In this document: in pieces, positions 1 to 5,028 of the stretch | How the letters are laid out: each line of letters starts with the position of its first letter | Numbering within the stretch: position 1 is the stretch's first letter | From: SIG565 sp045590755 | Lineage (GTDB): Bacteria > Bacillota > Clostridia > Oscillospirales > Acutalibacteraceae | Assembly (NCBI GenBank): GCA_045590755.1 | Contig: JAZNRP010000032.1 | Coordinates: forward strand, 1-11,692 | Length of the DNA: 11,692 nucleotides | Direction of reading: 5' to 3' | Made by a program: the position numbers and the translations under genes | The notes under the pieces: model-generated | Seen by the model: only the letters and a program-made list of their open reading frames with translations | Database searches by the model: none | What the model was told of the DNA's origin: nothing

Positions 1-3
1 CAT

Positions 4-23
4 CACACCGTAGGTGTGTTTTT
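4..23 (+). terminator. short hairpin plus T-run, terminator-like
   Basis: CACACC (4-9) and GGTGTG (13-18) form a 6-bp stem with a 3-base GTA loop, followed directly by five T residues (19-23). This is the shape of a weak rho-independent terminator for a plus-strand gene lying before the window. The stem is short, so it could be chance or part of the adjacent hairpin-rich repeat. Confidence 0.4.
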
Positions 24-32
24 CTGTCGGCT

Positions 33-60
33 TGATGATATACAATGCTTCGCATTGATT
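33..60. repeat. hairpin repeat unit with TGATGATATA flank
   Basis: CAATGC (43-48) and GCATTG (52-57) form a perfect 6-bp stem around TTC, preceded by TGATGATATA (33-42). From general familiarity, units of this shape (a conserved GATGATATA flank and a variable TTC-loop stem) recur in intergenic regions of gut Clostridia, often in tandem. Only one unit is visible here and no function is known to me. Bases 1-76 contain no convincing gene. Confidence 0.4.
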
Positions 61-76
61 TACCACCGCCTTTATG

Positions 77-117
77 ATACAAAAATAAGCCGTGAATTTC
101 ACGGCTTATTTTTGTAT
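77..117. terminator. bidirectional terminator downstream of the XRE gene
   Basis: Bases 77-96 pair with 98-117 to give a nearly uninterrupted inverted repeat with the core AAGCCGTGAA/TTCACGGCTT. An A-tract (81-85) lies on one side and a T-tract (109-113) on the other, so it can act in both directions. On the minus strand it includes the last codons and stop of the XRE gene and ends in TTTTTGTAT. The hairpin core recurs in the terminator at 1516-1556. Confidence 0.8.
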
Positions 118-321
118 ATTTGGATTGTTTGTTCTGTCCAACAAATAATCAATACTAACTTTATAATAATCAGATAATTTGATTAATACATCAGCAGTAA
201 GCGAAATTACACCTGTTTCATATTGTGAGTATGTGTTTTGTGAAACATTTAGAAAAGCGGCAACATCTTTTTGCTTTAGGTCCCTGTCTTCTCTTATGCC
301 ACGCAAGTTTTTGAACTGCAC
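106..321 (-). CDS. XRE-family (Cro/CI-type) transcriptional repressor
   Basis: This 71-aa protein is a single helix-turn-helix domain. Residues 14-37 hold the HTH core, with LKQKDVAAFLNVSQNTYSQYE showing the typical 'Q..VA..L.VSQ..YS.YE.G' signature. A 'TADVLIKLSDYYKVSIDYLL' stretch (42-61) follows, the usual fourth and fifth helices. There is no second domain, so no sensor or protease function is visible. I chose the GTG at 321, not the in-frame ATG at 348, because GGGGTGA (327-333) sits at correct spacing before it and homologues normally begin at this 'QFKNLR' segment. The gene is divergent from a membrane-protein gene, and the shared intergenic region holds two copies of a 15-base palindrome. 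The likely role, by inference, is an autoregulated repressor of both genes. A plasmid, phage or antitoxin-type regulator is the alternative reading. Confidence 0.85.
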   Translation of the reverse strand: MQFKNLRGIREDRDLKQKDVAAFLNVSQNTYSQYETGVISLTADVLIKLSDYYKVSIDYLLDRTNNPNIQK

Positions 322-326
322 AATAA

Positions 327-333
327 TCACCCC
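327..333 (-). promoter_or_regulatory. ribosome binding site that fixes the GTG start of the XRE gene
   Basis: On the minus strand GGGGTGA precedes GTG (321-319) by about six bases. The divergent gene carries an almost identical leader (GGGGTGGTTATT before ATG at 470), so both genes of the pair share the same translation-start design. The upstream ATG at 348 has no such site. Confidence 0.65.
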
Positions 334-349
334 ATAATTATTATGCATT

Positions 350-364
350 ATCTGTAATAAAGAT
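350..364. promoter_or_regulatory. operator copy 1, imperfect palindrome
   Basis: ATCTGTAATAAAGAT differs from the perfect copy at 375-389 by one base, which breaks one pair of the palindrome. It lies just upstream of the -35 box (366-371) and toward the XRE gene, 25 bases from the second copy. It is a likely lower-affinity site for the XRE repressor and well placed to control the minus-strand gene. Confidence 0.6.
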
Positions 365-365
365 A

Positions 366-394
366 TTGACTTTTATCTGTAATACAGATATAAT
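366..394 (+). promoter_or_regulatory. sigma-A promoter for the membrane-protein gene
   Basis: TTGACT (366-371) and TATAAT (389-394) are separated by exactly 17 bases. Transcription would start near 401, leaving a leader of about 70 bases. The spacer is filled by the perfect palindrome at 375-389, so a bound repressor would exclude RNA polymerase. No equally convincing minus-strand promoter for the XRE gene was found; GATAAT (complement of 347-352) is a weak -10 candidate. Confidence 0.8.
375..389. promoter_or_regulatory. operator copy 2, perfect 15-bp palindrome in the promoter spacer
   Basis: ATCTGTA-A-TACAGAT is a perfect 7-1-7 palindrome that ends on the first base of the -10 box. With the near-copy at 350-364 it forms a two-site operator. 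The arrangement is typical of XRE-type repressor control; assignment to the XRE gene at 106-321 is inference. Confidence 0.75.
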
Positions 395-469
395 TATCGT
401 GCGGCAATTCAATCATGCTTTTTGTGTTGCGCAAATTTTCTATTTTAAAGTATTTTTGGGGTGGTTATT

Positions 470-1486
470 ATGAAGTTTTCAATTAGCAGAATTAAGGAAC
501 AAAAAAACGAAAATATTATCGTTGCGGCTACAATGGTGGCGATAGTAATTGCGGTATTTATTATTTTTGGATGGTCGTCTATTAAAAATTTTCTTTCTAA
601 ACCTTTAATTTGGAAAGGACAGGACAGTCTTACGGTAAGCTATATTTCGACTATAGCTGATAAAAATTCGGAAGAAGATTACAATATATTTTTGCATATC
701 AAAAACAATACGCGTGAAGAAATTAATGAATATGATATATCTTTTAATGTTGAGGGAGTTGTTTTTGAATACCCAAGTTACCTTAATAAAGATATTTCTT
801 CGTTTGGTTTAACAACTGCGAAATTTCCGGTTACAACAAGTGATACATCAGGGTTTTACGGAACTGAGACTAAGATTTCAGAAGAAATGCTTGAAAAATT
901 ATTGAGAAGTGAGCCAGAAGATATAAAAGTCTCTTGTAGAATCAAAACATTAAAGAACTATGACAAAACAATAGTAAATAACACAGGACTATTTAAAGAT
1001 ATTTTAATAGTTTTGGTGTCACTGTCTTTGGGTATAGTAGGTTTCTTTGGAAGTATTGAAAAGAAATGGTTAAGAATAACACTAAAGCTGTTTGCTATTC
1101 CTGCAGTAATATGTGCAATTGCTATTGTAGTGATATTATATGCTGTAACCTATTTGAATTCACCTGAAGGCAAGGCAGCTATGGAAGAAAGTAGAAGAAA
1201 AGCAGCGGAACAAGAAAAGGCAAAGGCGGCTGCTAATTATAAAAGTGCTGCACGGACAAGGGCTGCAGCTATTGCCCGTGGAGACCACAAGGGCGCCGCA
1301 TATGCACAGGAAAGAATGGATAAGAGTATGGCCGATATGATATCTGACGGTAGTTCCAGTTCTGTGAAATATAAAAGTGCTGCACATACTAAAGCCGCCG
1401 CAACTGCTCGTGGTGATAGAAGAGCCGCGGCCTATGCTCAGGCAGAGATGGATAGGCAAATGGCAGATATGATAAATAAAAAATAA
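470..1486 (+). CDS. membrane protein of unknown family with C-terminal Ala-rich repeats
   Basis: I do not recognise this 338-aa protein. Predicted transmembrane helices lie at about residues 16-36, 175-194 and 203-228. Residues 37-174 form a polar, probably extracytoplasmic domain rich in alternating hydrophobic residues and Asn/Thr, which looks like a beta-sandwich. The positive EKKW loop (197-200) suggests that segment is cytoplasmic, which would put the C-terminus outside if the third helix is a single span. Residues 231-256 are charged, Ala-rich and probably helical. Two 35-residue repeats follow (257-291 and 301-335), each beginning YKSAA and ending MADMI, with ARGD and AAYAQ inside, joined by a Ser-rich linker. 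The start is ATG 470, preceded by GGGGTGG; the in-frame GTG at 461 lies inside that site. The gene is divergent from an XRE repressor and has a repressible promoter. Superinfection exclusion, stress response or a toxin-like role are all possible and unproven. Confidence 0.75.
   Translation: MKFSISRIKEQKNENIIVAATMVAIVIAVFIIFGWSSIKNFLSKPLIWKGQDSLTVSYISTIADKNSEEDYNIFLHIKNNTREEINEYDISFNVEGVVFEYPSYLNKDISSFGLTTAKFPVTTSDTSGFYGTETKISEEMLEKLLRSEPEDIKVSCRIKTLKNYDKTIVNNTGLFKDILIVLVSLSLGIVGFFGSIEKKWLRITLKLFAIPAVICAIAIVVILYAVTYLNSPEGKAAMEESRRKAAEQEKAKAAANYKSAARTRAAAIARGDHKGAAYAQERMDKSMADMISDGSSSSVKYKSAAHTKAAATARGDRRAAAYAQAEMDRQMADMINKK
1238..1342 (+). repeat. coding repeat, copy 1 (35 codons)
   Basis: This copy encodes residues 257-291 of the membrane protein, with the pattern YKSAA-T-AAA-ARGD-AAYAQ-MD-MADMI. 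The second copy starts 132 bases later. The first 14 bases (TATAAAAGTGCTGC) are identical in both, while many later codons differ by silent changes, so the duplication is not very recent and is under protein-level constraint. Confidence 0.8.
1370..1474 (+). repeat. coding repeat, copy 2 (35 codons)
   Basis: This copy encodes residues 301-335 and has exactly the same length as copy 1. It is separated from copy 1 by a nine-codon Ser-rich linker (1343-1369), and only three residues follow it before the stop. Conserved positions include YKSAA, ARGD, AAYAQ, MD and MADMI. Confidence 0.8.
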
Positions 1487-1515
1487 TGAATTTTTTCTAA
1501 TTAAGTATATAGTTG

Positions 1516-1556
1516 ATAACCCCCCAAGCCGTGAATTTTACGGTTTGGGGGGTTAT
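1516..1556. terminator. terminator between convergent transcription units
   Basis: ATAACCCCCCAA (1516-1527) pairs with TTGGGGGGTTAT (1545-1556). The inner arms GCCGTGAA and TTTTACGGT pair with two G-T wobbles. The stem is long and GC-rich, but the flanking U-tracts are modest (TTATTTAATCTTTT on the plus side). It ends the membrane-protein transcript and, from the other side, the NagB-like operon. The core repeats that of the terminator at 77-117. Confidence 0.75.
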
Positions 1557-1582
1557 TTAATCTTTTGCTTTATAAATTATAA

Positions 1583-2521
1583 TTAGTTACATTCAGCTAC
1601 AAGCGGACCTGCAAGCTCGCTCAAGTAGAAAAGTCTACCGGGGAGAGTCGGAATATATGTAGAGGTAATATGCATGTCGGGTCCGTGGTGTAATGTTGTT
1701 AAGAAGCTCATACCTTGCCATCCCATACCTCTGCCAAGTGCGCCGTCGGCACCGCCGATAGCGTAGTCTGCTTTAAGGAAAAGACCGGGGCCGATTGTGT
1801 TAGCGGTACAGGGAACGAGTGTTGTACGGCTCTTAAAGCTTGTAATAGCGTTCTGCTCGATGGTAAGCGGATGGAGCTTTGCGCCGATTCTGTAGTTGGC
1901 ATTTTTCCATTCTGCTTCAGAAGCATAATCAACTGCAAACTGCGGCTCCCAGAAAGCGATGTGGCACATTCTGCCGATACCGTAAACGAGAACTAACTTT
2001 GCGCCTTCAGCCTTTAATTTTTCAATCTTTTCGGGGTAGGTGGGAAGATTTTCTTTTGTCGCGAAATTACGCTGTGCTTCGGGGACGGTGTATTCGCCGA
2101 GCTTATTAAAGAAAGCTTCCTTCATGCTGTATTCAAATGAAGCAGGGTTGGTGTTAGGTAATGTGTTACCTTCGGCATCAGCCCACTCATCCATATTAAA
2201 GGTATAAACGTGGTCGCAAGGAACCTTCCATTCGGTAATGAAGTATGAAGCCCAACGGTACATACCCATAGGACCAACGGGGAGAATCATAGCAAGTTTG
2301 TTACCTGCTTCTCTTGCAAGTTTGATTTGCATTGCAATTTCATGACCCATCAATACGTCAAATTCATGAATGTCTTTACATTCAACGGGGTTAAAATCTT
2401 TGTTCCAAAAATCTTCTCTTGCTACACCTTTCTCGCAACAAGCGTCGATTTTAGCCATATCCCAACCAACAGGATAAAAGCCTTCCAAAAGGGAACCTTT
2501 AACTGTGCTCATAAAATCCAT
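1583..2521 (-). CDS. divergent NagB-like (glucosamine-6-phosphate deaminase family) protein
   Basis: This 312-aa protein has the NagB/RpiA-type fold signatures. NMDEW (109-113) matches the family's NMDEY with its catalytic Asp (D111 here). GIGRMCHIAFWEP (181-193) matches GVGxDGHIAFNEP, keeping the ring-opening His (H187) and Glu (E192). The proton-relay Asp of that motif is replaced by Met (M185), and the phosphate-loop PTGGTP is replaced by PVGPMG (81-86). The protein is also longer than classical NagB (about 240-265 aa). It is therefore a family member with a changed substrate or reaction, and calling it nagB would be unsafe. I chose ATG 2521 because GGAGGA lies about eight bases upstream; the TTG at 2536 lies within that site. 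It is the last gene of the operon, 24 bases after a PIG-L deacetylase gene. No signal peptide is visible, so it is probably cytoplasmic. Confidence 0.8.
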   Translation of the reverse strand: MDFMSTVKGSLLEGFYPVGWDMAKIDACCEKGVAREDFWNKDFNPVECKDIHEFDVLMGHEIAMQIKLAREAGNKLAMILPVGPMGMYRWASYFITEWKVPCDHVYTFNMDEWADAEGNTLPNTNPASFEYSMKEAFFNKLGEYTVPEAQRNFATKENLPTYPEKIEKLKAEGAKLVLVYGIGRMCHIAFWEPQFAVDYASEAEWKNANYRIGAKLHPLTIEQNAITSFKSRTTLVPCTANTIGPGLFLKADYAIGGADGALGRGMGWQGMSFLTTLHHGPDMHITSTYIPTLPGRLFYLSELAGPLVAECN

Positions 2522-2545
2522 TTTCTTTTCCTCCAATTTTTATTT

Positions 2546-3271
2546 TTACGGTAATAACCGTTTAGTTGTGCCTTTTAAATAAACTCTGCATTGTCTGAAA
2601 CCTTCGGCATATTCGGCACCGCATTGATAGCCTCGGTAACGAGCCCAAGATCTTACCATTTCGGTGAAATCAACGTTGTCGTGATCTCTCATCCAACCAA
2701 CTTGGCTTTCGTGACATTCAAGCATATCAATTTTAAGGTCAATTTCATTTGCAATATCTACGTACTCTGTGGGGTTGAATTCAACGCCGCCTGCAGTGTC
2801 CATATAGTAAATAGGAACTAACTTTGCAGGGCCGTCTTTTTCGGTGCTGTAACGATGTTTAAATAATGTATAGTTTGGCAGAGTAGCCGTAAAACTTGCA
2901 TCAAATACCAAACGAGATACAGCAGTGTGGTCAGGCATATAGTCATCAGGGTTATGTGTAATGATAAAATCAGGATTTGCATATCGAATTACGTCAACGA
3001 GTCTATCCCTTGCTTCTTTTCCGTTATTAAAGACTTCAAGGTCGTCAAAACCTGCCGAAATAACTTCAATACCCGCAAGTGAACCTGCTTTTTTTGCTTC
3101 ATTTGCCCTTATAACCTTTAGTTCATCGGGTGGAATGACAACATGTCCCAAGCTACCGCTTGAAGCGTGACAAACAATAACCTTATCTCCGCGATTCACA
3201 CATTTAATCAAAGTGCCTGCACAATAAGCTTCAACATCATCGGGATGGCAACTAATCACAAGTACGTTCAT
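2546..3271 (-). CDS. PIG-L (LmbE-type) zinc deacetylase, copy A
   Basis: This 241-aa protein belongs to the PIG-L/LmbE family, whose members remove the acetyl group from N-acetylglucosamine-type conjugates (for example MshB, BshB and PIG-L itself). The zinc-site motif HPDD is at residues 9-12, and the second motif HNPDDYMPDH is at 106-115. H9, D12 and H115 are the expected metal ligands and D11 the expected base. The length is normal and no signal peptide is present. The start ATG 3271 has AAAGGAG at ideal spacing; that site overlaps the stop codon of copy B, so the two are probably translationally coupled. By hand alignment it differs from copy B at 36 of 241 positions (about 85% identical). 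The differences concentrate at the N-terminus next to the zinc motif and in the C-terminal third, which may mean distinct substrates. The partner genes point to an amino-sugar conjugate as substrate; this is inference. Confidence 0.9.
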   Translation of the reverse strand: MNVLVISCHPDDVEAYCAGTLIKCVNRGDKVIVCHASSGSLGHVVIPPDELKVIRANEAKKAGSLAGIEVISAGFDDLEVFNNGKEARDRLVDVIRYANPDFIITHNPDDYMPDHTAVSRLVFDASFTATLPNYTLFKHRYSTEKDGPAKLVPIYYMDTAGGVEFNPTEYVDIANEIDLKIDMLECHESQVGWMRDHDNVDFTEMVRSWARYRGYQCGAEYAEGFRQCRVYLKGTTKRLLP

Positions 3272-3283
3272 TTTGTTTCTCCT

Positions 3284-4009
3284 TTAGGGAAGTAAGCGTT
3301 TAGTTGTGCCCTTTAGGTAAACTCTACACTGTCTAAAGCCCTCAGCATAGTCGGCACCGCACTGATAACCGCGGTAGCGTGAGCAGGTCTTTACCATATC
3401 GGCAAAATCAATACCGTCGTGCTCTCTCATCCAAACAAGTTGACTTTCGTGGCATTCAAGCATATTGATTTTAAGGTCAATTTCTTCCGAAATATCAACA
3501 AACTCGGTAGGATTAAACTCAACACCTGCTAAGGTGTCCATATAGTAAATTGGAACTAATTTTGCAGGACCATCATTTTCGGTGCTGTAGCGATGCTCAA
3601 ATGAAGTATAGTTTGGAAGAGTTGCTGTGAAACTTGCATCGAATACTAATCGAGAAACTGCGGTATGGTCGGGCATATAATCATCAGGATTGTGTGTTAT
3701 GATAAAATCGGGGTTTGCATAGCGAATTACATCAACCAACTTATCTCTTGCTTCCTTACCGCTATCAAAGATTTCAAGGTCGTCAAAACCTGCCGAAATA
3801 ACTTCGATGCCTGCAAGTGAGCCGGCTTTTTTGGCTTCGCCCGCGCGAATAACTCTAAGTTCATCGGGTGGGATTACCACATGTCCTAAATTACCGCTTG
3901 AAACGTGACAAACAATAACCTTGTCGCCGCGTTTCACGCATTTTGCCAATGTTCCTGCACAAGCAATTTCAATGTCGTCCGGATGGCAACCGATTGCTAA
4001 TACATTCAT
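3284..4009 (-). CDS. PIG-L (LmbE-type) zinc deacetylase, copy B
   Basis: This 241-aa paralogue of copy A is the first gene of the minus-strand operon. HPDD is at residues 9-12 and HNPDDYMPDH at 106-115, so the zinc ligands are intact. Residues following the first motif differ from copy A (IEIACAGTLAKC versus VEAYCAGTLIKC), as does the segment at 190-211. I chose ATG 4009 over the in-frame TTG at 4015 because AAAGGAGA (4017-4024) is eight bases from the ATG and only two from the TTG. The stop codon is embedded in the ribosome binding site of copy A. Expression is probably driven by the promoter at 4050-4078, which faces the AraC gene's promoter. The function is deacetylation of an N-acyl amino-sugar conjugate by family membership; the real substrate is unknown. 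Confidence 0.9.
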   Translation of the reverse strand: MNVLAIGCHPDDIEIACAGTLAKCVKRGDKVIVCHVSSGNLGHVVIPPDELRVIRAGEAKKAGSLAGIEVISAGFDDLEIFDSGKEARDKLVDVIRYANPDFIITHNPDDYMPDHTAVSRLVFDASFTATLPNYTSFEHRYSTENDGPAKLVPIYYMDTLAGVEFNPTEFVDISEEIDLKINMLECHESQLVWMREHDGIDFADMVKTCSRYRGYQCGADYAEGFRQCRVYLKGTTKRLLP

Positions 4010-4049
4010 AAACAAATCTCCTTTGTATTAAAATAAGGTCTCTATCTAC

Positions 4050-4078
4050 ATTTTATATTGACAAGCATTAAAAAACAA
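4050..4078 (-). promoter_or_regulatory. promoter for the PIG-L/NagB-like operon
   Basis: On the minus strand TTGTTT (complement of 4073-4078) and TAAAAT (complement of 4050-4055) are 17 bases apart. Transcription would start near 4043, about 34 bases before the ATG. The -35 is weak, which fits an activator-dependent promoter. It overlaps almost completely with the plus-strand AraC promoter. Confidence 0.55.
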
Positions 4079-4086
4079 TATACAAT
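4058..4086 (+). promoter_or_regulatory. sigma-A promoter for the plus-strand AraC gene
   Basis: TTGACA (4058-4063) and TACAAT (4081-4086) are separated by 17 bases, close to full consensus. The predicted start is near 4093, giving a leader of about 70 bases before ATG 4165. The -35 lies inside the spacer of the opposing promoter, so the two cannot be occupied at the same time. Confidence 0.7.
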
Positions 4087-4097
4087 AAGACAATAAA

Positions 4098-4151
4098 GTT
4101 GCAAAAAAAGACAAATTGTTTTTTGAAAATTAAAAAATCCTAATTTGCAAC
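4098..4151. promoter_or_regulatory. paired TTGCAA sites in the AraC leader
   Basis: GTTGCAAA (4098-4105) and TTTGCAAC (4144-4151) are exact reverse complements 38 bases apart, both built on the palindrome TTGCAA. They lie downstream of the predicted start of the AraC transcript and flank an A/T-rich stretch. They could be AraC autoregulatory sites or the base of a leader hairpin that ends just before the ribosome binding site (4154-4158). Confidence 0.4.
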
Positions 4152-4164
4152 ACGGGAGAAAAAT

Positions 4165-5022
4165 ATGAGATATACAAAACTTGATACAGAAATTAATGTT
4201 ACGGGAATTGTAAGTGCTTTCCGCTACACATTTCCAAAAGAATTTGAATACGGCGGTGAGAGCCACGACAGCTGGGAATTCGTATTTGTTGAGTCGGGCA
4301 GTTTTTTAGCCAAAGCTGATGATAAAAAATATGTAATCCGTAGCGGTGAGCTTATATGCCATAAGCCAATGGAATACCATAACTTAAATCCTTATCATTC
4401 TGACGCAACAGCAGTAATCTTCTGCTTTCAGTGTGAAGATAAAAAAATGGAATTTTTTGAAAACAAAATACTGTCGGTTGACCCGCATCAGCGTTTTTAT
4501 CTTAACGATATTGCGGCAAATGCCAAAGAGTTTTTTGCCTACAAAGACCCCCTTGAAATTTCAAAAGATGGCTTTATGGAAAAGAGTGATAAGGCAACAC
4601 TTGCTAATTCTCACTTTTTGAAAAACAGTATAGAATTACTTATACTGTCACTTTACAACTCAAAAAGTACCGAAATCAGAGAGCGAATTGACAGTTATTC
4701 GCAACACATTAAAAGAAAAAAACTAACGGGAGATATAAAGGAATATCTGCAAAAAAATATCGGCAGACCCGTAAGCCTTGCCGATATAGCCGCACAGTTT
4801 TCCTATTCTGTATCTACTGTAAAAACAGTATTTAAAGCAGAAACTGGCGAAAGTATTATCGAATATTATAATAAATTGCGACTTGACACCGCTAAAAAAA
4901 TGCTAAAGGAAAAAAGCCGTTCGGTAGGGGAGATATCTGAAGTTTTAGGCTTCAATAGTCCGTCGCACTTTTCAAACTTTTTTAAAAGAAGTACGGGTAC
5001 TCCGCCAAGACAATATTTTTAA
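4165..5022 (+). CDS. AraC-family regulator with N-terminal cupin domain (copy 1)
   Basis: This 285-aa regulator has a cupin-like sensing domain at about residues 15-90, with the GESHDSWEFVFVESG segment (31-45) and HKPMEYH (66-72) as typical effector-pocket strands. The two-helix-turn-helix AraC DNA-binding domain is at 187-285, with the first HTH near 203-225 and the second near 252-275 (EISEVLGFNSPSHFSNFFKR, then TGTPPRQY). The length is normal. ATG 4165 has GGGAG at suitable spacing. It is divergent from the PIG-L/NagB-like operon, which it most likely controls, and overlapping promoters suggest a switch-like relation. It resembles the second AraC gene at 5027-5863 in architecture, including the shared 'GE.HD.WE.VFV.SG' and 'PME.H' motifs, but the two are well diverged. 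The ligand is probably a sugar or amino sugar handled by the locus. Confidence 0.9.
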   Translation: MRYTKLDTEINVTGIVSAFRYTFPKEFEYGGESHDSWEFVFVESGSFLAKADDKKYVIRSGELICHKPMEYHNLNPYHSDATAVIFCFQCEDKKMEFFENKILSVDPHQRFYLNDIAANAKEFFAYKDPLEISKDGFMEKSDKATLANSHFLKNSIELLILSLYNSKSTEIRERIDSYSQHIKRKKLTGDIKEYLQKNIGRPVSLADIAAQFSYSVSTVKTVFKAETGESIIEYYNKLRLDTAKKMLKEKSRSVGEISEVLGFNSPSHFSNFFKRSTGTPPRQYF

Positions 5023-5028
5023 AATATT
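5012..5028. repeat. AT-only inverted repeat across the convergent stop codons
   Basis: AATATTTT-T-AAAATATT is a perfect 8-1-8 inverted repeat that contains the stop of the plus-strand AraC gene (5020-5022) and reaches into the stop of the minus-strand AraC gene (5027-5029). It could give weak termination on both strands; as a stem of A-T pairs only, it is not a strong terminator. Confidence 0.45.

Noticed and set aside
340..345. CATAAT on the minus strand as the -10 box of the XRE gene.
   Set aside because: The start would fall at about 333, on the ribosome binding site itself, leaving the message without a usable leader.
1160..1459. A 99-codon minus-strand open frame opposite the Ala-rich repeats.
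   Set aside because: It has no ribosome binding site and a Cys/Ser-rich low-complexity composition that is the mirror of the Ala-rich coding repeats; the plus-strand frame is the real gene.
1238..1474. The two similar 35-codon blocks as a CRISPR-like or mobile repeat.
   Set aside because: They are in-frame, vary at silent positions and lie wholly within one reading frame, so they are protein repeats.
1583..2536. Naming the NagB-like gene nagB (glucosamine-6-phosphate deaminase).
   Set aside because: The Asp of the GVGxDGH motif and the phosphate-loop PTGGTP are both replaced, so the classical activity should not be assumed.
4042..4266. A 74-codon minus-strand open frame over the AraC start and the divergent promoters.
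   Set aside because: It would cover both promoters and the AraC start, has no ribosome binding site, and its hydrophobic Cys/Phe-rich translation is what AT-rich non-coding sequence gives.
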